Shown piece after piece: positions 9,286-16,811 of a stretch of 54,580 bases of DNA (its first letter is position 1; every line of letters starts with the position of its first letter). The position numbers and the translations under genes are program-made. The notes beneath the pieces were generated by a model, which did no database searches, was not told the DNA's origin, and worked only from the letters and a program-made list of their open reading frames with translations. Source of the DNA: an uncultured Alistipes sp. (GTDB lineage: Bacteria; Bacteroidota; Bacteroidia; Bacteroidales; Rikenellaceae); assembly GCA_900541585.1 (NCBI GenBank), contig UQKD01000022.1, forward strand, positions 1 through 54,580, read 5' to 3'.

Positions 9286-9804
9286 CTATTTGTACTTCTC
9301 GATGGTTTCGTAGAAGGCCTCCTTGTCGGCGTCGGAGAGAACTCCCTTGCGCAGGAACACCAGTTCCCCTTCCTTCGATACGATCATCAGCACGAACTGG
9401 TTGTTGCAGTCGCCCAGCCCCCATGCCGTGCTTAAAATACGGTCCTGGTCGGCGAGCACCGTTGCGCCGTTCTTGGCCGTGCGCTTCTTGGCCATGTTGC
9501 GGGCCATGCCGTTGGGGACCATCGGGGCGTCCTTGAGGTTCATCACGCCGAAGCCGTAAATATTGTCGCTTTCGGCGCGGTGGTTCTGTTCCAGTTCGAT
9601 GGTGAAATCCTCGTTCTGCTTGTGGCGGTCGGGGTCCACGTAGAATATCATCAGGTTCTTTTCGCCGAAATGGGGGAGTTTGGCCGGCTTGCCGTCCAGG
9701 TCGAGCACCTCGACGTTCTGCACTTTGCGGGGCAGTTCCTGCGCCTGAACGGTCGATGCGGTCAGCACGAAGGCGGCCAGCATCACGATCACTTTCATCT
9801 TCAT
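9286..9804 (-). CDS. YtfJ-like periplasmic protein, thioredoxin fold
   Basis: The product has 172 residues including a signal peptide (MKMKVIVMLAAFVLTASTVQAQ). The core (NLMIFYVDPDRHKQNEDF, then PNGMARNMAKKRTAKNG, DQDRILSTAWGLGDCN and SKEGELVFLRKG) resembles the YtfJ family, which has a thioredoxin fold without a CXXC pair. Only one cysteine remains in the mature protein, so disulfide exchange is unlikely. The start at 9804 is chosen because the signal peptide begins there and the -7 promoter element lies about 40 nt upstream; a second ATG two codons later is equally possible. First gene of the operon with the barrel protein and the phosphoethanolamine transferase. Function unknown. Confidence 0.82.
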   Translation of the reverse strand: MKMKVIVMLAAFVLTASTVQAQELPRKVQNVEVLDLDGKPAKLPHFGEKNLMIFYVDPDRHKQNEDFTIELEQNHRAESDNIYGFGVMNLKDAPMVPNGMARNMAKKRTAKNGATVLADQDRILSTAWGLGDCNNQFVLMIVSKEGELVFLRKGVLSDADKEAFYETIEKYK

Positions 9805-9846
9805 TACGTTCTGATTTTGTTGGTTTCTAATGAAAACAAATCGCGA

Positions 9847-9854
9847 CAAAGGTA
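9847..9854 (-). promoter_or_regulatory. Promoter -7 element of the ytfJ-like/barrel/eptA operon
   Basis: On the minus strand the sequence reads TACCTTTG, a perfect match to TAnnTTTG. The start of transcription would fall near 9841, about 38 nt before the first codon. No clear -33 element was found. Confidence 0.6.
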
Positions 9855-9907
9855 CAATATTTCTCCGAAGATGGAGGCTGCGGGGGTGCATATTATTGTT
9901 CGATTGG

Positions 9908-10321
9908 TCATTTTTTTCGGTCGGAGGGGGCCAGAGCCACGTCGAAGGCGTACAGTCCGCCGCCCGAAACGATCAGGAATACGTAGATTCCGAGCCACAC
10001 GAATTCCGGTTCCCCGGCTCCGAATCCGCCCCAGGCGAACATCAGGAGGATGCCCAGCGACATGACGAGGGCCGACATCCGCACCCAGAGGCCCATGATG
10101 ATCAGCACGGCCAGCAGCACCTCGGCGATCGTGACGATGACGAACACAGCCGGCGGATTGATGTAAAGCAACGATGGATATGAACTGATTATCTCGTTAT
10201 AGTTCTGTATCTTGCCGATGTTGTGGAACAGCATCATGGCCCCCGTGAACAGCCGCAGGTAGAGTACCGCCCAGTCCATGCACCTGTATTGTTCGATCCA
10301 GTCTGAAATTCGTTTTCCCAT
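9908..10321 (-). CDS. DoxX family membrane protein
   Basis: The product has 137 residues with four predicted transmembrane segments (about residues 17-33, 55-77, 79-98 and 106-124). The first carries the family pattern YLRLFTGAMMLFHNIGKI and the second LLAVLIIMGLWVRMSA. DoxX-type proteins are small quinone-linked or redox-associated membrane proteins whose role in most bacteria is undefined. The gene stands alone: about 50 nt separate its stop from the promoter of the next minus-strand operon, and the divergent neighbour is tag. The ATG at 10321 gives a cytoplasmic N-terminal amphipathic stretch, as usual for the family. Confidence 0.85.
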   Translation of the reverse strand: MGKRISDWIEQYRCMDWAVLYLRLFTGAMMLFHNIGKIQNYNEIISSYPSLLYINPPAVFVIVTIAEVLLAVLIIMGLWVRMSALVMSLGILLMFAWGGFGAGEPEFVWLGIYVFLIVSGGGLYAFDVALAPSDRKK

Positions 10322-10366
10322 GCCCCGGTTCCCTGCAATTCGCGTTCCGGAAATTCCGCTGTCCCC

Positions 10367-10456
10367 GGTGCCGTAACGACATTTTTCACAGGTCGGAAGG
10401 TTTTGCCGACCGGGCGCGGTTCAATTTTGCATCCATCCGACTTTTTACTACCTTTG
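10367..10456 (+). repeat. Promoter-bearing 90-bp repeat, copy upstream of tag
   Basis: This copy starts with GGTGCCGTAACGAC and ends with TACCTTTG. It contains a TTTG (10426-10429), 19 nt, TACCTTTG (10449-10456) promoter. It aligns over its whole length with the tandem copies at 53619-53799 (minus strand) and the copy at 35652-35739. Shared blocks include GGTCGG-AGGTTTTGCCGA and TCCGACTTTTT. The end of the repeat lies 23 nt before the tag start codon, so it probably supplies the promoter of tag. Confidence 0.7.
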
Positions 10457-10479
10457 GCGGCGTATTATAAAACAGGGCG

Positions 10480-11058
10480 ATGATGCAGGATATGATAGAC
10501 GGACGCTGCGGTTGGTGCGGAACCGACGGGCTGTATGTGAAATACCACGACGAGGAGTGGGGGAAACCGGTGGCCGACGACGGAAGGCTGTTCGAATTCC
10601 TCGTGCTGGAGAGCGCCCAGGCCGGGTTGAGCTGGATAACGATTCTCCGGAAGCGGGAGGGCTACCGCAAGGCCTTTTGCGGTTTCGACGCCGGAAAGGT
10701 GGCACGGATGACCGATGACGATGTCGAACGGCTGATGCACTTCGACGGCATCGTGAGAAACCGGCTGAAAATCAAAGCGGCCATCACGAACGCGCGGCTG
10801 TTCCTCGCCGTGCAGGAGGAGTTCGGCAGTTTTCGGAACTACACGCTGTCGTTCTTTCCCGACGGAAAGCCCATCACCAACCACTTCCGGTCCCTGAGCG
10901 AGATTCCGGTGTCGTCGCCCGAATCCGACGCCATGAGCCGGGACATGAAAAAACGGGGTTTCAAATTCTTCGGATCCACGATTTGTTACGCCCATTTGCA
11001 GGCCTCGGGATTTGTCAACGACCATCTGACGGGTTGCATTTGCCGGAACGGACAATGA
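10480..11058 (+). CDS. tag: DNA-3-methyladenine glycosylase I
   Basis: This enzyme removes 3-methyladenine from alkylated DNA to start base excision repair. It has 192 residues. All key family features are visible: zinc ligands Cys10 (RCGWC) and His23 in the signature YHDEEWG, the C-terminal HLTGC pair (His and Cys four residues apart), and the catalytic-site Glu44 in LESAQAGLSW. Two methionines compete for the start (10480 and 10483), and a third lies at residue 5; the family normally starts a few residues before RCGW, so any of these works. The gene follows a promoter-bearing 90-bp repeat and lies 66 nt upstream of a phosphatase gene, which may be cotranscribed. Confidence 0.95.
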   Translation: MMQDMIDGRCGWCGTDGLYVKYHDEEWGKPVADDGRLFEFLVLESAQAGLSWITILRKREGYRKAFCGFDAGKVARMTDDDVERLMHFDGIVRNRLKIKAAITNARLFLAVQEEFGSFRNYTLSFFPDGKPITNHFRSLSEIPVSSPESDAMSRDMKKRGFKFFGSTICYAHLQASGFVNDHLTGCICRNGQ

Positions 11059-11124
11059 CGATACGCCATGAGCCGGCCCTTTTCCGGGGCATTGTTCCGG
11101 AAAGGCTCTGAATCTTTTAACTAT

Positions 11125-11604
11125 ATGAAAACGAGTATATTATTTGTCTGCCTCGGCAATATCTGCCGTTCTCCGGCCGCCGAGGGCATCATGCGCCGCC
11201 TCGTTGAAAAGCGGGGTCTGTCCGGAGCGTTCGAGATCGACTCCGCGGGAACCTACGGGGGACACCGCGGCGAATTGCCTGATCCGCGCATGCGCAGCGC
11301 GGCCTCGCGCCGCGGCTATGCGCTGACGCACCGTTCGCGTCAGGTCCGGGAGGAGGATTTCGACCGCTTCGACATGATCGTGGCGATGGACGACATGAAC
11401 TACGAGTCGCTCGACCGGCTGGCCCCGTCGCGCGAGGCCGCGCGGAAGATTTTCCGCATGACGGAGTTCTGCCGCCGCCATCCCGACCGCACCTACGTGC
11501 CCGATCCCTACTACGAGGGACACGAGGGCTTCGAACTGGTGCTCGACATGCTGGAAGACGGCTGCGAGGGGATTCTGGAATATCTCTCCGAAAACGGCAA
11601 ATGA
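11125..11604 (+). CDS. Low-molecular-weight protein tyrosine phosphatase
   Basis: This is a cytoplasmic phosphatase of 159 residues. The CX5R loop is at Cys9-Arg15 (VCLGNICRSPAAEG) and the general acid is Asp127 in VPDPYYEG. The start at 11125 places the P-loop close to the N-terminus, as in all family members; a longer frame from 11068 would add 19 residues of intergenic character. The partner substrate is unknown: in other bacteria such enzymes act on tyrosine kinases of capsule synthesis or on small arsenate-type substrates. No kinase gene is nearby. It follows tag by 66 nt on the same strand. Confidence 0.93.
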   Translation: MKTSILFVCLGNICRSPAAEGIMRRLVEKRGLSGAFEIDSAGTYGGHRGELPDPRMRSAASRRGYALTHRSRQVREEDFDRFDMIVAMDDMNYESLDRLAPSREAARKIFRMTEFCRRHPDRTYVPDPYYEGHEGFELVLDMLEDGCEGILEYLSENGK

Positions 11605-11737
11605 AAGAGTAGCCCTTTGACGAGGGAGACCCGGAGGGATCGCCGGAACGGATGATGCCGCGGAACGCGACCCGGTGCGGAATCGGCAGGTTCAGCCCGG
11701 GATGAAATCCGTGCCTGTTGAACTCGCCGGTGTTACA

Positions 11738-12613
11738 TCAGAAATCCAGCCCGAAACTGATGCTGTAGGTGTTGCGCAGCAGCGAGTGCTTCTTGGCGAA
11801 GAGGTAGGCGAAATCGAGCCGCAGGTGGAGGATGCGCAGTCCCGCGCCGACGGTCCAATAGCTCGGGTAGTAGTCGCGCCGTTCGCCGTAGTGGTAGCCG
11901 GTGCGCAGCTGCACGAGCTGCATCAGGTTGTATTCGGCGCCCAGCGACATCTGGAAACCGCGGACCGCGGAGGGCGAAAAATAGTAGCCCAGGTCGGTTC
12001 CGACAGTGATTTCGTGTGCATCGGTGAGGAACGTGTCGAGGGCCGCACCCACGGTGAAATCCATCGGCAGGGTGTATTCCGTATCGCGTAAATACCCGCC
12101 CAGGTTGCCCAGCTTGGCGCCTGCACGCAGTGTCGAATAGCTGCCGACGTTCTCCAGCGGCCGCTGCCATGCGGCGCTCAGATCCACGGCCAGCGCGTCG
12201 GCCGAGACGTCGGGGCGTTTGAGGTGCATGTAGCGGCCGACGATGCCGACGGCCCACTGGTCGCCGATGCGGCGCGCATAACCCAGGTCGACGGCCATGT
12301 CGTTGTTGCCGTGCCCGCGGAGGAACTGCCTCCAGCCGGCCTGCACGAGGTTGATGTTGTCGAACCGGCAGAATCCCGACACGGCATAATAGTCGAAGCT
12401 CCGCTGTCCGTAATAGGAGGAGGAGACCTGCGACGGCGTGTGCGAGAAGATGGCCGTCGCGGAGTTGTTGTAGATGGCGTGCGAGCCGGAAAGGGTGGTC
12501 ATCATCACGCCGCCCATGCCCAGCGACTTGGCGTCGGGACTGGGAAGCGTCGCTTCCTGGGCGTATGTCTGGAGCGCGGCCAGCGCCGCGAGTAAGGTTA
12601 TGAGTCGTTTCAT
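11738..12613 (-). CDS. PorV/PorQ-type outer membrane protein
   Basis: The product has 291 residues with a clear signal peptide (MKRLITLLAALAALQTYAQ). Mature sequence features are SLGMGGVMMTTLSGSHAIYNN, as short blocks SLGMGGV and AIYNNSAT, and repeated barrel strands, ending in SISFGLDF. This is the FadL-like PorV/PorQ family, whose best studied members belong to the type IX secretion system. No other secretion gene lies in this window, so a role in protein secretion is only possible, not shown. It has a textbook promoter whose -7 element ends only 5 nt before the ATG. It is flanked by the phosphatase gene (convergent) and by fabG upstream on the same strand. Confidence 0.82.
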   Translation of the reverse strand: MKRLITLLAALAALQTYAQEATLPSPDAKSLGMGGVMMTTLSGSHAIYNNSATAIFSHTPSQVSSSYYGQRSFDYYAVSGFCRFDNINLVQAGWRQFLRGHGNNDMAVDLGYARRIGDQWAVGIVGRYMHLKRPDVSADALAVDLSAAWQRPLENVGSYSTLRAGAKLGNLGGYLRDTEYTLPMDFTVGAALDTFLTDAHEITVGTDLGYYFSPSAVRGFQMSLGAEYNLMQLVQLRTGYHYGERRDYYPSYWTVGAGLRILHLRLDFAYLFAKKHSLLRNTYSISFGLDF

Positions 12614-12618
12614 TGTTG

Positions 12619-12650
12619 CAAATATAGTGAAAGTTGGGCGCAGAACCAAA
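12619..12650 (-). promoter_or_regulatory. Promoter of the PorV/PorQ-type gene, near-leaderless
   Basis: On the minus strand TTTG (12647-12650) is followed after 20 nt by TATATTTG (12619-12626), both perfect. The -7 element ends 5 nt before the ATG at 12613, so the predicted transcription start coincides with the start codon. Confidence 0.7.
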
Positions 12651-12815
12651 GTCGGGTCTGTCGAAACGCGTTTTAAAGGTAACAAAAAAGATGCAAGTTG
12701 CGCATGGTAGGGTTCTTCTGATTGATACAAGTTTCCGATAGCGGGATTTACCTTCGCTTCGCTCGGTGACTGCGGCGGCGCAATAACAGCTAAAAAAAGA
12801 ATCCCTCCGGGTGCA

Positions 12816-12887
12816 GGCATAAACAAAAGCGCCTGTCCGAATGAATTCGACAAGCGCTCTTGTTTATGCCGGATGCCTTGCGGCATC
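12816..12887 (-). terminator. Double stem-loop downstream of fabG
   Basis: A long imperfect inverted repeat (12816-12870) has outer arms GGCATAAACAA and TTGTTTATGCC, which pair perfectly, and continuing pairs AGCGC/GCGCT and GAAT/ATTC. Next to it is a perfect 6-bp hairpin, GATGCC-TTGC-GGCATC (12872-12887). On the minus strand both lie just after the fabG stop codon, so they probably form its transcription end. The short hairpin is followed by a T run only on the plus strand. Confidence 0.6.
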
Positions 12888-12912
12888 ATTTTTTATCTGT
12901 CCGTATTGTTTC

Positions 12913-13659
12913 CTAACAGTTCATCGCTCCGCAGCAGTGGATGACCTGCCCGCTGACATACGACGAAAGGTCCGACGCGAGGAACAGCGCCACCTTGGCG
13001 ACATCCTCCGGCGTTCCGCCGCGGCGCAGCGGAATCTGCTTGTACCAGCCCTCCTTCACCTCGTCGGGCAGTTTGTCGGTCATTTCGGTCATGATGAAGC
13101 CCGGGGCGATGGCATTGGCGCGGATGCCGCGCGGACCCATCTCCTTGGCGATGGATTTGGCAAGGCCGATCATGCCGGCCTTCGACGCCGAGTAGTTGCA
13201 CTGGCCGGCGTTGCCGCTGACGCCCACCACCGACGACATGTTGATGATCGAGCCGCTTTTCTGGCGCGCCATGACCGGCACGACGGCGTGGATGAAGTTG
13301 AACGCCGACTTGAGGTTCACCGTCAGCACGGCGTCCCACTGGGCCTCGGACATGCGCATCATCAGGCCGTCCTTGGTGATTCCAGCGTTGTTCACGAGGA
13401 TGTCGATACGGCCGAAATCCTTCATGATCCGGTCGATGACCGCGTGCGTCTCTTCGAAGTTGGCTGCGTTCGAGGCATAGCCCTTGGCCTTCACGCCCAG
13501 CGCGGCGATCTCGGCTTCGGTGGCCTTGCCGTTCTCGTCGATCGCAAGGTCGGTGAACGCCACGTTGGCGCCCTCTTTGGCGAATTCGAGTGCGATGGCC
13601 TTGCCGATGCCGCGTGCGGCGCCGGTCACAACGGCCACTTTTCCGTCCAGTAATTTCAT
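12913..13659 (-). CDS. fabG: 3-oxoacyl-[acyl-carrier-protein] reductase
   Basis: FabG reduces 3-oxoacyl-ACP with NADPH in fatty acid elongation. The product has 248 residues. The Rossmann motif TGAARGIGK is at 12-20, the NNAG motif at 90-93, and the catalytic residues are Asn115, Ser142/143 (NMSSVVG), Tyr156 and Lys160 (YSASK). The sequence PGFIMTEMTDKLP is typical of FabG rather than of other short-chain dehydrogenases. The end, SGQVIHCCGAMNC, departs from the common VDGGM but fits the cysteine-containing variants seen in Bacteroidetes. It is a single gene with its own -7 element at 13704-13711 and hairpins after its stop. No other fab genes are adjacent. Confidence 0.93.
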   Translation of the reverse strand: MKLLDGKVAVVTGAARGIGKAIALEFAKEGANVAFTDLAIDENGKATEAEIAALGVKAKGYASNAANFEETHAVIDRIMKDFGRIDILVNNAGITKDGLMMRMSEAQWDAVLTVNLKSAFNFIHAVVPVMARQKSGSIINMSSVVGVSGNAGQCNYSASKAGMIGLAKSIAKEMGPRGIRANAIAPGFIMTEMTDKLPDEVKEGWYKQIPLRRGGTPEDVAKVALFLASDLSSYVSGQVIHCCGAMNC

Positions 13660-13703
13660 AATTCTCTTATATTTTTAAGGCAATGTCTGCCAATTTTTAT
13701 TCG

Positions 13704-13711
13704 CAAATATA
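13704..13711 (-). promoter_or_regulatory. Promoter -7 element of fabG
   Basis: The minus strand reads TATATTTG (TAnnTTTG). The predicted transcription start is near 13698, leaving a leader of about 39 nt. No convincing -33 element was found. Confidence 0.55.
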
Positions 13712-13762
13712 GGAAAAATATCTTAATCGTCTGCCCGCAGAACGAATTTCGGCATTTTTGCT

Positions 13763-13770
13763 TATCTTTA
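13763..13770 (+). promoter_or_regulatory. Probable promoter -7 element of the glyA operon
   Basis: TATCTTTA differs from TAnnTTTG only in the last base. It lies 38 nt before the glyA start. It diverges from the fabG promoter about 50 nt away. Confidence 0.4.
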
Positions 13771-13808
13771 CCGACCGTAAACAGCATTCCAAAATCCTTT
13801 ATAACGAT

Positions 13809-15089
13809 ATGAAAAGAGACTCCCAGATTTTCGATTTGATTGCCGCCGAGCGCAGCCGCCAGATGCATGGCATCGAGCTGATCGCTTCGGAGAACTTCGT
13901 CAGCGACCAGGTGATGGAAGCCATGGGTTCGGTTTTGACCAACAAATACGCCGAGGGCTATCCCGGAGCGCGTTACTACGGCGGCTGCGAGGTCGTGGAC
14001 AAGGTCGAGACGCTGGCCATCGAGCGCATCTGCCGCCTCTACGGCGCGGAATACGCCAACGTTCAGCCCCACTCGGGCGCACAGGCCAACATGGCCGTTT
14101 TCTTCGCCTGCATGCAGCCGGGCGACACGTTCATGGGACTCGACCTGGCGCACGGAGGACACCTCTCGCACGGTTCGCCGGTCAACATGTCGGGTAAATA
14201 TTTCAAGGCCGTGGGCTATCAGCTCGACGAGGCCACGGGCGTGATCGACTACGACGCCATGGAGCGCAAAGCCCTGGAGTGCAAGCCGAAACTGATCGTC
14301 GGCGGCGCGTCGGCCTACTCGCGCGAGTGGGACTACAAGCGCATGCGCGCGATCGCCGACAAGGTGGGCGCGCTGCTGATGGTGGACATGGCCCACACGG
14401 CCGGCCTGATCGCCGCGGGGCTGCTGGAGAATCCCGTGAAATACGCGCATATCGTCACCTCGACGACCCACAAGACCCTGCGCGGTCCGCGCGGCGGCAT
14501 TATCCTGATGGGCAAGGACTTCGAGAACCCCTGGGGGCAGACCACGCCGAAGGGCGCCGTGAAGATGATGTCGCAGATCCTCAATTCGGCCGTCTTCCCG
14601 GGCATCCAGGGCGGCCCGCTGGAGCACGTCATCGCCGCCAAGGCCGTAGCTTTCGGCGAGGCGCTCGAACCCGCCTACAAGGAGTACCAGACGCAGGTGC
14701 AGAAGAACGCCGCGGCGATGGCCGCAGCGTTCGTGAAGCGCGGCTACAAGATCGTCTCGGGCGGCACGGACAACCACCTGATGCTCGTCGACCTGCGCAC
14801 GAAGTTCCCCGAACTGACGGGCAAGCTGGCCGAAAAATGCCTCGTGGCCGCCGACATCACCACCAACAAGAACATGGTTCCGTTCGACAGCCGCTCGCCG
14901 TTCCAGACCTCGGGCCTGCGTTTCGGAACCCCGGCCATCACCACGCGCGGCCTGAAGGAGGACAAGATGGACTACATCGTCGGGCTGATCGACCGTGTGC
15001 TGCACGACCCGGAGAACGAGGCGAACATCGCCGCCGTGCGCAAGGACGTGAACGCCCTGATGGCCGATTATCCGCTTTTCGCGTGGTAA
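13809..15089 (+). CDS. glyA: Serine hydroxymethyltransferase
   Basis: GlyA interconverts serine and glycine, loading one-carbon units on tetrahydrofolate with PLP. The product has 426 residues, matching the family. The PLP lysine is in [15 protein letters not shown]; other family motifs are [24 protein letters not shown] and [13 protein letters not shown]. The start at 13809 ([18 protein letters not shown]) agrees with homologues; an upstream in-frame extension would overlap the promoter. It heads a three-gene run with a DUF2461 gene 1 nt downstream and then an esterase gene. Confidence 0.97.
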   Translation: MKRDSQIFDLIAAERSRQMHGIELIASENFVSDQVMEAMGSVLTNKYAEGYPGARYYGGCEVVDKVETLAIERICRLYGAEYANVQPHSGAQANMAVFFACMQPGDTFMGLDLAHGGHLSHGSPVNMSGKYFKAVGYQLDEATGVIDYDAMERKALECKPKLIVGGASAYSREWDYKRMRAIADKVGALLMVDMAHTAGLIAAGLLENPVKYAHIVTSTTHKTLRGPRGGIILMGKDFENPWGQTTPKGAVKMMSQILNSAVFPGIQGGPLEHVIAAKAVAFGEALEPAYKEYQTQVQKNAAAMAAAFVKRGYKIVSGGTDNHLMLVDLRTKFPELTGKLAEKCLVAADITTNKNMVPFDSRSPFQTSGLRFGTPAITTRGLKEDKMDYIVGLIDRVLHDPENEANIAAVRKDVNALMADYPLFAW

Positions 15090-15090
15090 T

Positions 15091-15771
15091 ATGAAGGAGG
15101 TCATCGATTTCTTCCGCCGCCTGCATGACAACAACACCCGGGAGTGGTTCGACGCCAATCGCGCCGAATGGACCCGGGTGAAGGGTCGGTTCGCGGATTT
15201 CACCGGGCAGCTGATTGAGGGCATCGCGTCGTTCGATCCCACGGTGCGCGGGCTGCGTCCGCAGGACTGCACCTACCGCATCGCCCGTGACACGCGTTTC
15301 TCGCCCGACAAATCGCCCTACAAGACCTATATCGGGGCCTACATTGCGCCGAAGGGCAAGAAATCGGGCTTCGCGGGATACTATTTCCACATCGAGCCCT
15401 GCGCCGATTCGCTGGTGTGGTGCAACCTGCTTTCGGCGGGGGCCGTCTGCATCGAGCCGACGGTGCTGCGTTCGATCCGCGAGGAGGTGCTCGACAACGG
15501 CGCGCAGATCGAGGCGGCGATCCGCAAGGCCAGGGGCTTCCGCCTGTGCAGCAGCAACAAGCTCAAGCGGGTCCCGACGGGATTCCCGGCCGACAGCCCC
15601 TATGCCGAGATGCTGAAGCTAAAGGATTTCTACCTCGAACAGCCGATCACCGAGGAGTTCCTGCTCGCGCCCGGCCTGCTGGACCGCACCGTCGAACGGT
15701 TCCGCCTGACGCAGCCGTTCATCGCCATCCTGAACCGGGCGATCCAGTACGCCTACGAAGAGATGCAGTAG
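15091..15771 (+). CDS. DUF2461 domain-containing protein
   Basis: The product has 226 residues and covers the whole DUF2461 (TIGR02453) family, which is usually 215-230 long. Typical blocks are FFRRLHDNNTREWFDANR, YRIARDTRFSPDKSPYKTYIG, GYYFHIEP and LKRVPTGFPADSPYAEMLK. It is a soluble protein without signal peptide. Its biochemical role is not known to me. The start codon is 1 nt after the glyA stop and its stop is 1 nt before the esterase start, so all three genes are probably cotranscribed. The tight link with glyA may be accidental. Confidence 0.88.
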   Translation: MKEVIDFFRRLHDNNTREWFDANRAEWTRVKGRFADFTGQLIEGIASFDPTVRGLRPQDCTYRIARDTRFSPDKSPYKTYIGAYIAPKGKKSGFAGYYFHIEPCADSLVWCNLLSAGAVCIEPTVLRSIREEVLDNGAQIEAAIRKARGFRLCSSNKLKRVPTGFPADSPYAEMLKLKDFYLEQPITEEFLLAPGLLDRTVERFRLTQPFIAILNRAIQYAYEEMQ

Positions 15772-15772
15772 C

Positions 15773-16735
15773 ATGAGACGTCTGTTTCTGATCGCTGCAC
15801 TGTTCCTGTGGACGCCGGCCGGAGCGCAGAACGACGGCGCGACGCCGTGGAAGATCGAAAAAGAGACCTTCGTCTATGCCGTGCGGGATACTGACACGCT
15901 GCGGCTGGACCGTTACACGGCCCTCACGCCCGACAGCCGGACGAAACCCTGCCTGATGTTCCTTTTCGGCGGCGGCTTCATGACCGGCACGCGGGACAAC
16001 CGGCGTTTCCGGCCCTTCTTCGACTACTACGCCCGCAAGGGGTTCGTCGTCGTGTCGATCGACTACCGGCTGGGGATGAAGCGGGCCAGACAGGCCGGCC
16101 TGCTCGACGAGGAGCATTTCACGCAGGCGCTGGACACGACGCTTTCGATGGCGACGGAGGACCTCTACGACGCCACGGCCTATATCTGCCGGGAGATGCC
16201 GGACGTCGATCCTTCGCGGATCGTGACGTGCGGGTCGAGCGCCGGGGCCATCACGGTGCTGATGGGCGAATACTGGCTCTGCAACGGGCATCCGCTGGCC
16301 GCCGGGAAGTTCACGCAGGACTTCAGCTACGCCGGGGTAATCGCCTTTGCGGGAGCCGTTTGCGACACGCAGGACAGCCTGCGCTGGAAGCGCGATCCCG
16401 CGCCGATGCTGCTTTTCCACGGCGACGCCGACCGCAACGTGCCCTACGGCACGATCGGTGTCGACGGGGTCTGGCTGTTCGGTTCGGAAAGCATTGCCGG
16501 CGACCTCGCGCGCCGCAGGGTTCCGCATGCGTTCTACTCCGTCGCCGAGACCAATCATTCGATGGCGTGGCGGCCGATGACCGAGAACCGCGGCGAGATC
16601 GACTCGTTCCTCGAAAAGCTGGTCTTCAAAGGCCAGCGGCTCGTGATCGACGCCCGCATTACGCCGCTCGATGCACCCGCTGTTCCGAAGGATTTCGGGA
16701 TCTCCGACTACATCGACGCCAACTACGGGCATTAG
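15773..16735 (+). CDS. Secreted alpha/beta-hydrolase (esterase/lipase-like)
   Basis: The product has 320 residues with a signal peptide (MRRLFLIAALFLWTPAGAQ). It has the alpha/beta-hydrolase layout of BD-FAE-type carbohydrate esterases: the oxyanion motif FGGGFMTG near 65-72, the nucleophile Ser156 in CGSSAG, an acid in LLFHGDADRNVPYG and a histidine in TNHSMAW. The usual HGGG is replaced by FGGG. It probably acts in the periplasm on small esters; the substrate cannot be named. Last gene of the glyA operon, followed by a bidirectional terminator shared with glmS. Confidence 0.82.
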   Translation: MRRLFLIAALFLWTPAGAQNDGATPWKIEKETFVYAVRDTDTLRLDRYTALTPDSRTKPCLMFLFGGGFMTGTRDNRRFRPFFDYYARKGFVVVSIDYRLGMKRARQAGLLDEEHFTQALDTTLSMATEDLYDATAYICREMPDVDPSRIVTCGSSAGAITVLMGEYWLCNGHPLAAGKFTQDFSYAGVIAFAGAVCDTQDSLRWKRDPAPMLLFHGDADRNVPYGTIGVDGVWLFGSESIAGDLARRRVPHAFYSVAETNHSMAWRPMTENRGEIDSFLEKLVFKGQRLVIDARITPLDAPAVPKDFGISDYIDANYGH

Positions 16736-16752
16736 GCGTCCGCCGCAGATGA

Positions 16753-16788
16753 AAAATCCGCAGCCTCCCTCGGGAAGCTGCGGATTTT
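16753..16788. terminator. Bidirectional terminator between the esterase gene and glmS
   Basis: The arms AAAATCCGCAGC and GCTGCGGATTTT pair perfectly over 12 bp around a C-rich/G-rich inner part that extends the stem with one mismatch. A or T runs on both sides fit termination of both convergent genes. Confidence 0.88.
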
Positions 16789-16811
16789 CGTTTGCCGTGC
16801 GGCGCGGGATG

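Larger units (their letters stand above)
12614..12912. other. Intergenic region between fabG and the PorV/PorQ-type gene
   Basis: This stretch of about 300 nt holds the promoter at 12619-12650 and two hairpins near its right end. Between 12660 and 12810 I see no gene, only a low-complexity stretch with CTTCGCTTCGCTC and a run of seven A. No open frame in it has coding character. Confidence 0.6.

Noticed and set aside
11605..11737. Small gene between the phosphatase and PorV/PorQ-type genes
   Set aside because: No start with a ribosome site and no coding pattern in about 130 nt.
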